A stretch of DNA of 57,898 nucleotides from an uncultured Actinomycetes bacterium (GTDB taxonomy: Bacteria > Actinomycetota > Actinomycetes > Nanopelagicales > Nanopelagicaceae), in assembly GCA_903838295.1 (NCBI GenBank), contig CAILXX010000018.1, positions 1 through 57,898 on the forward strand, read 5' to 3'. The notes beneath the pieces are model-generated. The model did not search any database, was not told where the DNA came from, and saw only the letters and a program-made list of their open reading frames with translations. Below, one piece after another: positions 37,108 to 45,889 of the stretch. The translations under genes and the position numbers were made by a program. How positions within the stretch are numbered: position 1 is the first letter of the stretch; each line of letters starts with the position of its first letter.

Positions 37108-38001
37108 ATGAGCACCGAGGCGACTAATGATTCACGTGAAACATCTGCCTCTAACCGCAAGAAAGTCATCGGGGTGCGCCGCCTCAAAGAACCGATGCCC
37201 ACTCCTATAAAAACCCGTATTTTTACCGTAGCCAACCAAAAGGGTGGGGTAGGTAAGACGACCTCTGCGGTCAATGTAGCGGCAGCATTGGCAATGGGCG
37301 GACTTAAGGTCTTGGTGATCGATTTAGACCCTCAAGGCAATGCATGTACCGCTCTTGGGGTGGATCGAAGCAAACTCCCGGGAATGTACGAAGTACTGGT
37401 CGATGAGACACCGTTGCGCGAAACGATTCAAAAAGTATCTGGTTTTCCTCATCTTGAATGCGCACCAGCGAACCGCGAATTAGCCGGCGCAGAGATCGCA
37501 CTTGTTACCTATGTTGCACGCGAAAGCATTTTGAAAGGCGCCCTGCTTACATACTTACAAGAACGCGAAGAGGCTGGTGATCGTTTGGATTATGTAATTA
37601 TTGATTGTCCACCAAGTCTTGGCCTACTCACCATTAATGCACTTACCGCCGCAGAAGAAGTTCTGGTTCCGATTCAATGCGAGTACTACTCACTTGAAGG
37701 AATTTCTTTATTAATGGAGACACTTCTCAAGATTCAAAAAGCATTGAATCCGAAGGTGCGCGTAAGCACAATTTTATTAACAATGTTTGATTCTAGAACC
37801 CGTTTAGCCAACGATGTTGCAGATGATGTGCGACGCCATTTCCCTAATGAATTAATTGATATTCCAATTCCACGAGCCGTGCGTGTTTCTGAAGCACCAT
37901 CATTTAATCAAACCGTAATGACATATGACGCGTCATCACCTGGTGCTATTGCATATATGGGAGCAGCGCGAGAGATCGCGAGAAGAGGTTCGGCAGCATA
38001 A
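37108..38001 (+). CDS. parA: chromosome partitioning ATPase ParA
   Basis: ParA is a Walker-type ATPase that positions ParB-bound origins on the nucleoid. The deviant Walker A KGGVGKTT is at residues 45-52, with Walker A' VLVIDLDPQGNACTAL and Walker B DYVIIDCPPSLGLLT. The 297 residues include an N-terminal extension of about 35 residues. A second parS site lies within codons 7-12 (SRET again). Its stop overlaps the parB start (TAATG). Confidence 0.95.
   Translation: MSTEATNDSRETSASNRKKVIGVRRLKEPMPTPIKTRIFTVANQKGGVGKTTSAVNVAAALAMGGLKVLVIDLDPQGNACTALGVDRSKLPGMYEVLVDETPLRETIQKVSGFPHLECAPANRELAGAEIALVTYVARESILKGALLTYLQEREEAGDRLDYVIIDCPPSLGLLTINALTAAEEVLVPIQCEYYSLEGISLLMETLLKIQKALNPKVRVSTILLTMFDSRTRLANDVADDVRRHFPNELIDIPIPRAVRVSEAPSFNQTVMTYDASSPGAIAYMGAAREIARRGSAA
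37128..37143. other. parS: parS centromere site 2
   Basis: TGATTCACGTGAAACA matches the parS consensus in 15 of 16 positions and lies in the 5' coding end of parA. Confidence 0.88.
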
Positions 38002-38873
38002 TGGCAACTCGTAAAGGCGGACTTGGTCGAGGACTTGATGAATTAATTCCCACGACAACTATTGGTGAAGTAACAAACAATTCTGGTGTTGTTGCCGGCG
38101 TTGCCCTTGAAGTAGATATCAACGCAATTATTCCTAACAGCAAACAACCACGCACTTATTTTGATGAAGAATCTTTAGCCGAACTTGCTGCGTCGATAAA
38201 AGAAGTCGGTGTAATGCAACCACCAGTTGTTCGTGAAGTTGGTAATGGTCGCTACGAACTTATTATGGGCGAGCGCAGATTACGCGCATCAAAGATCGCT
38301 GGACTTAAAACAATTCCTGTAATTCTTAGGGCATCGCAAGATAATGAAATGCTACGAGAAGCTTTATTGGAAAACATTCACCGCAGCCAATTAAATCCAC
38401 TCGAAGAAGGCGCCGCGTATCAGAACCTTCTTAATGATTTTGGATATACCCATGAAGAATTAGCAATCAAAGTAGGTAAGTCCAGGCCGGCGATTACAAA
38501 TACGTTACGGCTTTTAAACCTACCAGCATCAGTACAACGCAAAGTTGCGGCGGGAGTCTTGTCTGCGGGGCATGCTCGCGCGTTGCTAACAATCGTTGAT
38601 GGCGAAGAGATAGAAAAACTCGCCAATAGAATTGTCGCCGAAGGCTTAAGTGTCCGGGCGGTGGAAGAGATTGTTGCGACGAACCCTGGTAAGAGAAAAT
38701 CTTCGAAGCCTAAGATTGTAAAAAATGTTTCGCCACGTCTTAAAGAGATTGGTGATGCGTTGGGAAACAAACTAGATACTCGTGTGAGCGTGGAACTTGG
38801 CCAACAGAAGGGCAAGATCACCATCGAATTTGCGAATGTAGAAGATTTAGAGAGAATCTCAAAACTTATTTAA
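38001..38873 (+). CDS. parB: chromosome partitioning protein ParB
   Basis: ParB is a CTP-dependent clamp that loads at parS and spreads along DNA. The N-terminal domain has IIPNSKQPRTYFDEESLAELAASIKEVG and the CTP-binding motif GERRLRASK, plus the ENIHRSQLNPLEEG arginine/asparagine patch. The helix-turn-helix is in YTHEELAIKVGKSRPAITNTLRLLNLP and the C-terminal dimer domain ends IEFANVEDLERISKLI. Length 290 is normal. It converges with the aminotransferase gene, overlapping by 8 nt. Confidence 0.96.
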   Translation: MATRKGGLGRGLDELIPTTTIGEVTNNSGVVAGVALEVDINAIIPNSKQPRTYFDEESLAELAASIKEVGVMQPPVVREVGNGRYELIMGERRLRASKIAGLKTIPVILRASQDNEMLREALLENIHRSQLNPLEEGAAYQNLLNDFGYTHEELAIKVGKSRPAITNTLRLLNLPASVQRKVAAGVLSAGHARALLTIVDGEEIEKLANRIVAEGLSVRAVEEIVATNPGKRKSSKPKIVKNVSPRLKEIGDALGNKLDTRVSVELGQQKGKITIEFANVEDLERISKLI

Positions 38874-40119
38874 TTCTTCGAGTTTCCAATTCAGTCTTAA
38901 TAACTCCACCAAGCGCCTTGACGCCTTCACGAATTCTTTCGGGGGTCGGGTAGCAATATGCCAAACGCATTGACCAACTTCCAAAACCGTCAGCATAAAA
39001 AGCCGTACCGGGGACATAAGCAACTTTGGCGGCAATAGCCTTTGGCATCAGAGCTGTTGTATCAATTTCTGATGGCAGAGTAACCCAGACATAAAAACCA
39101 CCTTCTGGCTTTGTCCATGTAGCTCCAGCGGGGAAATGGGCTTCCAAACTTTCCAACATTGCGTCTCGGCGGACTTTATACAATTTACAAAAGGAAGCAA
39201 TCTGGTCGCGCCAAGGCTGATCAGCGAGATATCCACTGATCGAAAGTTGGGTGAAATTAGAAGGACACAAGATAGAACTTTCGGCAGCGATCACTAATTT
39301 TTCTTTCAAAGATTGCGGGACAAGCGCCCAACCAACTCGGAACCCCGGCGCAATCGTTTTAGAGAAGGAGCCCAGATATATAACGTTCTCTGAATCTTTG
39401 GCACGCATCGCATCTGGTGATGGGCGTTCGAATCCGAGTAGACCATAAGGATTATCTTCAACAATAAAAATTTTTTCAGATGCACAAATTTCTAGGATCT
39501 CAGTGCGTCGCTCGGCGCTAAGTAGCACCCCAGCTGGATTTTGATAATTGGGGATCAAATATAAAAACTTTATCTCTTGACCAGATTTGCGGACGGTTGC
39601 AATCGCTGCACGTAATGCTTCAGGCACCATTCCATTGTCATCCATCGCAACATGCACAACATTGGCTTCGTATTGTTTGAATGTCCCGAGCGCCCCAACA
39701 TATGAAGGTGCTTCAACTAGGACTACATCGCCCGGGTTGATGAAAATTCGGGAGATTAGATCTAGGGCTTGCTGTGAGCCAGTGGTGATAATGACATCGT
39801 CGGGATGGGCTTTGATTCCTTCCAGTGCCATAACATCACAGATTTGCTCGCGCAGCTTCGGATGTCCTTGGCCACTTCCGTACTGCAAGGCTTCTGCGCC
39901 ATTCTCTTTAATAAGTTTGTCGACAACATCAGCCATGATCTCCATCGGCAAAGCAGAAAGATTTGGCATGCCACCTGCAAGAGAAACAATTTCTGGACGA
40001 GAAGCCACCGCGAAGAGAGCGCGGATTTCACTCGCCTGCATCAGTGCCGCACGATTAGCAAAGCGCTTATTTAGTTCTTGGTCTGCACCGGTGCGAAAAC
40101 GGGTGATCTCGTTGGACAT
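38866..40119 (-). CDS. PLP-dependent aminotransferase (fold type I, 2-aminoadipate transaminase-like)
   Basis: This 417-residue enzyme belongs to the aspartate-aminotransferase fold type I group, close to the LysN/MocR-like branch. Visible are the start SLAGGMPNLSALP, the cofactor segment TTGSQQALDLISR, IPNYQNPAGVLLS, VEDNPYGLL and the Lys-containing SFSKTIAPGFRVGW that binds PLP. Unlike MocR it has no N-terminal regulator domain. The amino-acid substrate cannot be told; 2-aminoadipate, aromatic or branched-chain types are options. A CAGAAT box ends 6 nt before the ATG. The same-strand pseudo-amidase gene lies upstream, 40 nt away. The Mycobacterium origin region has no gene obviously like it at this point. 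Confidence 0.85.
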   Translation of the reverse strand: MSNEITRFRTGADQELNKRFANRAALMQASEIRALFAVASRPEIVSLAGGMPNLSALPMEIMADVVDKLIKENGAEALQYGSGQGHPKLREQICDVMALEGIKAHPDDVIITTGSQQALDLISRIFINPGDVVLVEAPSYVGALGTFKQYEANVVHVAMDDNGMVPEALRAAIATVRKSGQEIKFLYLIPNYQNPAGVLLSAERRTEILEICASEKIFIVEDNPYGLLGFERPSPDAMRAKDSENVIYLGSFSKTIAPGFRVGWALVPQSLKEKLVIAAESSILCPSNFTQLSISGYLADQPWRDQIASFCKLYKVRRDAMLESLEAHFPAGATWTKPEGGFYVWVTLPSEIDTTALMPKAIAAKVAYVPGTAFYADGFGSWSMRLAYCYPTPERIREGVKALGGVIKTELETRRIK

Positions 40120-40159
40120 TACGCAATTCTGCCATACCTACAGAGGGTATGGTCGCGGA

Positions 40160-41245
40160 TTATTTTCGAATACCAGCCCTGCGTAGATCCGAAACCTTCA
40201 ATGTTCCAGTTTTTGCGTCATCTTCGGCGGTTAAGTACAGGCGTTGAATTGCAATCATGAGTGATTCCACGACGGTTTCACGGAATTGCGCGTCAGCCAG
40301 TCTTTTAGAGTCTCCCGGATTACTCTCGAACCCCAACTCAATTCGGACCGTAGGAGATTTGGTCAGTCGTAGCAAGTCCCAGGTCTTTGCGTGAGTACGA
40401 CAATTGAGCAAATCTGTCCTGGCACAAATTTCTCGTTGTACCAAAGTCGCAAAACGTTCACCGACAATCGAGTGAACACCATGAGAATCGCTGCCATAGT
40501 AATACGTAGCAACCCCATGCGCTTTCTCGTTACTGTATTTATCTTGATGCAAAGATATAACTAAATCGGCGCCTGATTTATTGGAGATGTTAATACGTTC
40601 TGACTCAGATGGCCGGGATGTTGTATTTCGTGTAACAAAAACATTGACACCCAACGCAATCAAACGGCCTTCTAATCTTTGTACTAAGTCGAAAATATCA
40701 GTCGAATCAGAGGGATCCAAAACTATTATTTTTCCAGCCAGCGCTGGTCCACGGTCGGCACGAGTTGCCGCGTCACGTAGTTGCATGGGTGCGCCACCAG
40801 AAACAATTTTTATTAATCGCATTAATGACATAAGTGTTGCCGGGCCACAACGACCATCAACTTTGATTCCCACCGACTTCTGAAATTCCATAACCGCAAA
40901 TTCGGTTTCAGTTCCAAAAATTCCTTCTACTCGCCCACAGTTAAATCCCATTTCGATTAACTGCGCTTGCAGGTGCGCAATATCATCGCCACGCATATAC
41001 GGATTTGATAATGAGAGAACGCGATCTCCAAGTTTCCATCGCGCTTCGTCCAAAGAGCTAAGGGTTATCTCATCAACATTACCCGTGACCGTTAATCCAC
41101 GTGACTGCTGGAATTCTTTTACAGCGCTACTTACCTTTGCATCAAAGGTGTCACTTTCAGAGGATAAGAGATTTAAACGAAGAAGATAATTTGTGACCTG
41201 TAAAACACGATCGCCCGAGTCACCAAGGGTGAGTTCGGGCGCCAT
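40160..41245 (-). CDS. cwlM: CwlM-like peptidoglycan amidase homologue with degenerate active site
   Basis: Two peptidoglycan-binding-like domains (about residues 5-70 and 80-145) precede an Amidase_3 domain (172-345). The zinc-binding start DPGHGG of active amidases reads DPSDST (177-182), so the first His is missing, and I see no Glu at the second ligand place; His233 (SLHQDK) and Glu303 (RIELGF) remain. In M. tuberculosis CwlM, encoded at the same spot between parB and trxA, controls MurA and so peptidoglycan precursor synthesis. A regulatory role here is inference from that. There is no signal peptide, which agrees with a cytoplasmic regulator. It lies 20 nt after trxA, probably in one operon. 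Confidence 0.82.
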   Translation of the reverse strand: MAPELTLGDSGDRVLQVTNYLLRLNLLSSESDTFDAKVSSAVKEFQQSRGLTVTGNVDEITLSSLDEARWKLGDRVLSLSNPYMRGDDIAHLQAQLIEMGFNCGRVEGIFGTETEFAVMEFQKSVGIKVDGRCGPATLMSLMRLIKIVSGGAPMQLRDAATRADRGPALAGKIIVLDPSDSTDIFDLVQRLEGRLIALGVNVFVTRNTTSRPSESERINISNKSGADLVISLHQDKYSNEKAHGVATYYYGSDSHGVHSIVGERFATLVQREICARTDLLNCRTHAKTWDLLRLTKSPTVRIELGFESNPGDSKRLADAQFRETVVESLMIAIQRLYLTAEDDAKTGTLKVSDLRRAGIRK

Positions 41246-41265
41246 GATAATTTAAGAGTGAGTTA

Positions 41266-41589
41266 TTAAATATATGCTTCGAGATCTTTGAGCAGTGCAG
41301 GCTTTGGCTTCGCCCCCACAATGCTCTTGACCACTTGGCCACCAACAAAGACATTCATGGTTGGGATGGAAGTGATTCCATACTTCATGGCAATAGAAGC
41401 CTCTTCGTCGGTATTGAGTTTAACAATCTTGATCTTCCCGCCATGCTCGGCAGCGATCTCTTCAAGGATTGGTCCAACAGCGCGACATGGGCCACACCAT
41501 TCAGCCCAGAAATCAACAAGTACTGGGGTGGTGCTTTTAAGGACTACTTCGTCGAAAGTAGCGGCTGTTACTGGTGACGTATTGCTCAT
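41266..41589 (-). CDS. trxA: thioredoxin
   Basis: Thioredoxin reduces disulfides in cytoplasmic proteins. The 107-residue protein has the active-site Cys32-Gly-Pro-Cys35 in FWAEWCGPC and the cis-proline segment SIPTM. A GGGAG ribosome site precedes the ATG. It lies 32 nt downstream of its reductase, in the same direction, as in mycobacteria. Confidence 0.96.
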   Translation of the reverse strand: MSNTSPVTAATFDEVVLKSTTPVLVDFWAEWCGPCRAVGPILEEIAAEHGGKIKIVKLNTDEEASIAMKYGITSIPTMNVFVGGQVVKSIVGAKPKPALLKDLEAYI

Positions 41590-41621
41590 GACTCTTCTCT
41601 CCCTTATGTAATGTGGTAATT

Positions 41622-42554
41622 CTAGTGCCCGGCTAAAAATCTTTCAGCATCTAAGGCGGCTTCACACCCCGTGCCTGCGGCGGTGATCGCTTGACGGTAG
41701 GTGTGATCTACCAAATCTCCACACGCAAAGACTCCGGTTAGGTTTGTGCGAGTCGAACGACCATCTACTTTCACATAACCTTCGGCGTCAAGATCAACTT
41801 GACCCTTCACTAGTTCACTTCTTGGTAGATGTCCGATCGCAACAAATAAACCAGTAAACGGCTTCTCGCTCTCTGATCCATCAACCGTGTTGCGAAGTTT
41901 TAATCCGGTCATCTTATCTTCACCAAGCACATCGATGACTTCGGTGTTCCATAAGAATTCGATCTTCGGATTCGCTTTTGCGCGGTCAACCATTATTTTG
42001 GAGGCACGTAGTGAATCTCGACGATGAATAAGCACAACTTTTTTAGCGAAGCGTGTCAGGAAGTTAGCTTCTTCCATCGCAGAATCACCACCACCCACAA
42101 CCGCAATCTCTTGATCTCTAAAGAAGAAGCCATCGCAAGTGGCACACCAAGAAACTCCGCGGCCACTTAATCGTTTTTCATTGGTTAGGCCAATTTCTTT
42201 GTAGGCAGAGCCGGTCGCCAAAATAACGGATTTCGCTTTAAGAACGTTTCCACTGCCATCTGTGAGAATTTTGATTTCACCATCAAGCTTCATATCCACA
42301 ATGTCATCGCGTACTAATTTAGTTCCAAACTTTTCACATTGAGCTTTGAGGTTATCCATAAGATCTGGACCCATCACACCGTCGGGGAAACCTGGAAAGT
42401 TCTCTACTTCGGTTGTATTCATAAGTGCACCACCAGCCGTCACCGAACCCTCGTAAAGAATCGGTTCTAACTGCGCACGTCCGGCATAGATGCCAGCGGT
42501 ATAGCCAGCTGGTCCAGATCCTACGATTACGAGTTCATGTATTTTTTCGCTCAC
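41622..42554 (-). CDS. trxB: thioredoxin reductase
   Basis: This FAD enzyme passes electrons from NADPH to thioredoxin. The FAD motif IVGSGPAGYTAG is N-terminal, the redox pair is in WCATCDG (about 136-142), the NADPH motif is VVGGGDSAMEEA, and GVFACGDLVD closes the FAD site. Length 310 is normal. The start is GTG with AAGGTGA upstream. It follows murJ by 17 nt; in M. tuberculosis sigM and its anti-sigma gene lie between them, and here neither is present. Confidence 0.96.
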   Translation of the reverse strand: MSEKIHELVIVGSGPAGYTAGIYAGRAQLEPILYEGSVTAGGALMNTTEVENFPGFPDGVMGPDLMDNLKAQCEKFGTKLVRDDIVDMKLDGEIKILTDGSGNVLKAKSVILATGSAYKEIGLTNEKRLSGRGVSWCATCDGFFFRDQEIAVVGGGDSAMEEANFLTRFAKKVVLIHRRDSLRASKIMVDRAKANPKIEFLWNTEVIDVLGEDKMTGLKLRNTVDGSESEKPFTGLFVAIGHLPRSELVKGQVDLDAEGYVKVDGRSTRTNLTGVFACGDLVDHTYRQAITAAGTGCEAALDAERFLAGH

Positions 42555-42571
42555 GTGGTCACCTTATCTTT

Positions 42572-44170
42572 TTACAATGAATTTTTAGGTTTTAAGAAGA
42601 GCGCGAAGGCCGTGCCAACTTCGGTGATTTTGAAGACTTTTGCTATCCCCAAATACCCCACACCGCTAATACCTAGAACAACGAGCAACTTGAAGCTATT
42701 CCCACCCGGGATACGGCCCAAAACCAGATAGAGCGGAACCCCAATCAGGGCATAGATGCCGGCCAATCGGCTGTAGAAGCCAACGACTTCACCGAGGTGA
42801 ATTGAGATCCTATATCGATGGAGCAGTCGAATCGTCGTCCATGCGCCAATGTAATAGCTGAAAGACAGTGCGACGGCCAACCCTACGGTTACCCATTTAG
42901 CTGGAAGAATTAAAGCGAAGAGTAGTGAGGCCACACTCGCCCCAATATTCATAATGGCATTACTCAAAACTTGTAACTTCACATTTTCAAATGCGTTCAA
43001 CCCGCGGAGTGCAATCAAGTTAACGCTCAGTGGAATCAACCCAAGTGAGAAACCAGCAAGAACAAGTCCGAGATATCGAGCGTCGCTATTAGAAATACCG
43101 AAGAACAAAGTCCGAGTTATTAATGGACCAAACAATAAGAATGCAATAGCGCTTGGAACCGTAATTATTCCGACCAATCTAATCGTTTTAACTAATTCGT
43201 CATGTATCTCTTTAACTTTCTTATCAATTGCATGCGCTGACAACATTGGTAGAAGCGCCGTCACTATAGAAATCGTAACTATTGAATGTGGAAGCATCAT
43301 GATAAGAAATGCATTTCCGTAAGGAGTATAACCAACTCCAGTTGTAACGCCGGCCTTTAGTGCACGCACCGCCGCGTTTGTAGAAAGGTTGACAGTGACT
43401 AAATAACTTAGTTGAGATATCGCCGCAAATGCCAAAGTCCATGAAGCCAGCTTTAAAGATCTCTTAATTTCTGGGTCACGCCAATCAAAACGTGGGCGAA
43501 TCTTGATTTTCGTAGCACGTATTACGGGAATTAAAAAGAGCAATTGGAACACAAATCCTGCAGTGGTACCTAGGCCCAGCAGGGTTGCCTGTGAATCTGA
43601 AATTGTTGCTACAGACCATCCCTTAGAAATGTGCAGATAATAAGCAAAAACAGCAATCACTATTAAGTTGTTGAGGACCGGAGCCCACATCATCGGACCG
43701 AATTTGCCTTTGGCATTTGCAACCTGTCCCAATAAAGCAAAGAGCCCCATAAAAAAGATTTGGGGCAGGCAATAGCGCATAAAAAGCACTGTTAGATGAA
43801 ACTCTGGCCGACCCACATAACTACCAGCAAAAACCCGCACTAATGCCGGGGCGGCAATGACAGATACAGCGACAAGTACGCCAAGTACCACAGATGTTGC
43901 TGTGACCAGCCGAGAGATGAAAGCCGATCCACCATCTGGCTCACGGATTGCTCTCACCAACTGTGGGACAAAGACTGCGGTCAGCGCGCCACCAATGATC
44001 AAGTTGTACAAAATATTTGGCATCGTGTTTGCGACGTTATAAGTGTCCCCCAACAATGTTGTTCCAAGAACTGCGACTAGTAGTAAACCACGGATCAGAC
44101 CCGTCACTCTAGAAACAATTGTTCCCACTGCCATTACGGTTGATGAACGCATTATTGAGTTGTCGCTCAT
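42572..44170 (-). CDS. murJ: lipid II flippase MurJ
   Basis: MurJ moves lipid-linked peptidoglycan precursor across the membrane. The 532-residue protein has about 14 hydrophobic spans and MviN-family motifs: the N-terminal VSRVTGLIRGLLLVAVLG, GALTAVFVPQLVRA, and AKGKFGPMMWAPVLNN. The mycobacterial homologue carries a large cytoplasmic pseudokinase and FHA-binding extension; here the protein ends soon after the last span. Its ATG overlaps the preceding stop by 4 nt. Confidence 0.92.
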   Translation of the reverse strand: MSDNSIMRSSTVMAVGTIVSRVTGLIRGLLLVAVLGTTLLGDTYNVANTMPNILYNLIIGGALTAVFVPQLVRAIREPDGGSAFISRLVTATSVVLGVLVAVSVIAAPALVRVFAGSYVGRPEFHLTVLFMRYCLPQIFFMGLFALLGQVANAKGKFGPMMWAPVLNNLIVIAVFAYYLHISKGWSVATISDSQATLLGLGTTAGFVFQLLFLIPVIRATKIKIRPRFDWRDPEIKRSLKLASWTLAFAAISQLSYLVTVNLSTNAAVRALKAGVTTGVGYTPYGNAFLIMMLPHSIVTISIVTALLPMLSAHAIDKKVKEIHDELVKTIRLVGIITVPSAIAFLLFGPLITRTLFFGISNSDARYLGLVLAGFSLGLIPLSVNLIALRGLNAFENVKLQVLSNAIMNIGASVASLLFALILPAKWVTVGLAVALSFSYYIGAWTTIRLLHRYRISIHLGEVVGFYSRLAGIYALIGVPLYLVLGRIPGGNSFKLLVVLGISGVGYLGIAKVFKITEVGTAFALFLKPKNSL

Positions 44171-45267
44171 GCCCGACGCTTCCTAATCCGTCTGACACTT
44201 TGAATCGTTGCAGCAAAGAAGACCAAAATAGCAGCGCCGGTTGTAATCCAAGTGGCAACAGGGCTTATTACTGTTAATTTGATGGGAAATATCACCGGGT
44301 CACCAAGTATTTTTCCAGTCGGTGTCGTTATTTCAACTGCGATGCCTGAAGAACCCGAAGTTAGTACTGTGACTGGAATTAATACCTGGATTTTTGAATT
44401 AGCAGGGATTATTTCTTGGCTCGGTGCCGACACTTCGATCTTTGCATTTGTAGGGAAGACACTCAAGTTGATCTTTGCTGGATTTGGAAAATCGTTTGTG
44501 AGAGTAATAGGAATGCTTTGATGCACAGACGTGACGGTGAATTTACCGGAACTTAAATGGATTAAGTGTAATTGCCCATCAGCCGTATTGCTTAGATCTT
44601 TAATTAAATAAGAACGACGCGTGGCTATTAAGCCTGGGTTTAAAAGCCTCACCAAACCTAACCGAAATACATCGATCTTTTTTGGGTCCATATATGCAGA
44701 AATATCATTAAAATTATTGGCAGCAATCGAAATTGAATTTATCTCTGATGCAGGTAACCAGAAATGACTTTGATTGCGATAAGAGGTTGAAGGCAGAACT
44801 GGGTGATTTAAAAGGGTTTCCAACATAGTTTGCGAAACAGAGAGAATGTAATTTGTATCATGCGGAGAGAATCTATTTATCCAATATTGGGACGGGTTTC
44901 CGTAAGCCATTGCTTGAATTGTGTCACCTGAGGAAATATTTTGAAATTGGGTTAACCATGTTTGGGCAAAAATTTGGCCACTGCCAATTGCACCATTAGT
45001 CATCATAAAGTTTTTACTGATTGCAACAATCTCTTCAATTAAGGCCGGATCGACGACCCACGTACGTAACCCGCGGGGTGGTGAAAAAACTAACTTCCCT
45101 AATCGACCGGTTACCGACAGTGATGTCACTAATCCATCATCGATAAATTTCCCATCGATTTGATGACTAGTGGGCTCCGTTAAGGTAATTGTGTTTGAAG
45201 CTTGTGCGACTGGCGCGGAGATAGTAATAAATAGAAAACAGAACAAAGCCGCTGCTAGACGCTTCAT
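44167..45267 (-). CDS. DUF6049-like secreted, membrane-anchored protein
   Basis: This 366-residue protein has a signal peptide (residues 1-23, cleavage after AQA) and one C-terminal membrane span (about 337-358) followed by a basic RRIRKRRA tail, so the body is outside the cell. The middle is mixed; the region before the span looks like a beta-sandwich (VTSVHQSIPITLTNDFPNPAKIN). In mycobacteria a much larger protein of this family (Rv3909) lies between murJ and the NUDIX gene. Its function is unknown; the conserved company of murJ suggests cell-envelope work. It overlaps both neighbours by 4 nt. Confidence 0.72.
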   Translation of the reverse strand: MKRLAAALFCFLFITISAPVAQASNTITLTEPTSHQIDGKFIDDGLVTSLSVTGRLGKLVFSPPRGLRTWVVDPALIEEIVAISKNFMMTNGAIGSGQIFAQTWLTQFQNISSGDTIQAMAYGNPSQYWINRFSPHDTNYILSVSQTMLETLLNHPVLPSTSYRNQSHFWLPASEINSISIAANNFNDISAYMDPKKIDVFRLGLVRLLNPGLIATRRSYLIKDLSNTADGQLHLIHLSSGKFTVTSVHQSIPITLTNDFPNPAKINLSVFPTNAKIEVSAPSQEIIPANSKIQVLIPVTVLTSGSSGIAVEITTPTGKILGDPVIFPIKLTVISPVATWITTGAAILVFFAATIQSVRRIRKRRA

Positions 45268-45857
45268 ATTTTTAAATCACCAGATTTTGCAATCAATTTC
45301 TTTTCATCTGGGTAGGCCAACAAACTTATAATCTCTTCGAGTGGGAACCATCCAACGTCATCAACTTCACTGACTTGTGGTGCCAGGACTCCACCAACTT
45401 CGCGAAATAAATAATGGTGAACTGTTTTGTGAATGCGTTTTCCACCGGCCATGAACCAAAAATCAATAACTCCAAGTTCTCGAGCTATCTCACTTTGGAT
45501 GCCGGTTTCTTCCGCAACCTCTCTTATCGCTGCTTGCTCGGGAGTTTCTCCTGCTTCGATATGCCCTTTGGGAAGTGACCACAACAATCGTTCGCGGGTA
45601 GCATCTTTTAAGTCCCTGCGGCCAATCAAGAGCCCTTTGGTTCCGGTTTCATCAATGACTAATCCACCAGCGCTCACTTCATCCACACGCTTGGCGTAGA
45701 CCGAACGCTTCTTGAGGGGAGGTTTTTTAACAGCAGCAGGCGTAGTTTCGGTTGGAGCCGAAACTAAAGTAGATGTAGGTGAGTGTGGGCCCGCAGGACG
45801 CCGTTTCCGACGTTTTTTCCGTTTCGCATCGCCACCCGCACCAGGTGCCGGGGTCAT
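45264..45857 (-). CDS. NUDIX hydrolase (MutT-like)
   Basis: This protein hydrolyses a nucleoside diphosphate linked to some other group; the substrate is unknown. The complete Nudix box spans residues 98-120 (GHIEAGE, then REVAEETGI). A very basic N-terminal stretch of about 50 residues (KRKKRRKRR) precedes the domain and is probably disordered. The mycobacterial gene at this position is mutT4. TACCCT ends 6 nt before the ATG with no SD, so a leaderless message is likely. It heads the NUDIX-DUF6049-murJ-trxB chain and diverges from pcnA. Confidence 0.88.
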   Translation of the reverse strand: MTPAPGAGGDAKRKKRRKRRPAGPHSPTSTLVSAPTETTPAAVKKPPLKKRSVYAKRVDEVSAGGLVIDETGTKGLLIGRRDLKDATRERLLWSLPKGHIEAGETPEQAAIREVAEETGIQSEIARELGVIDFWFMAGGKRIHKTVHHYLFREVGGVLAPQVSEVDDVGWFPLEEIISLLAYPDEKKLIAKSGDLKI

Positions 45858-45889
45858 AAGAGAAGGGTACTGCTCTAGCCTTGCGTATT
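45858..45889. promoter_or_regulatory. compact divergent leaderless promoters (NUDIX / pcnA)
   Basis: Only 32 nt separate the two start codons. The NUDIX -10 (TACCCT on the minus strand, 45864-45869) and the pcnA -10 (TAGCCT, 45876-45881) are 6 nt apart. Any -35 elements would lie inside the opposite gene. Polymerase should be unable to use both at once. Confidence 0.5.
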
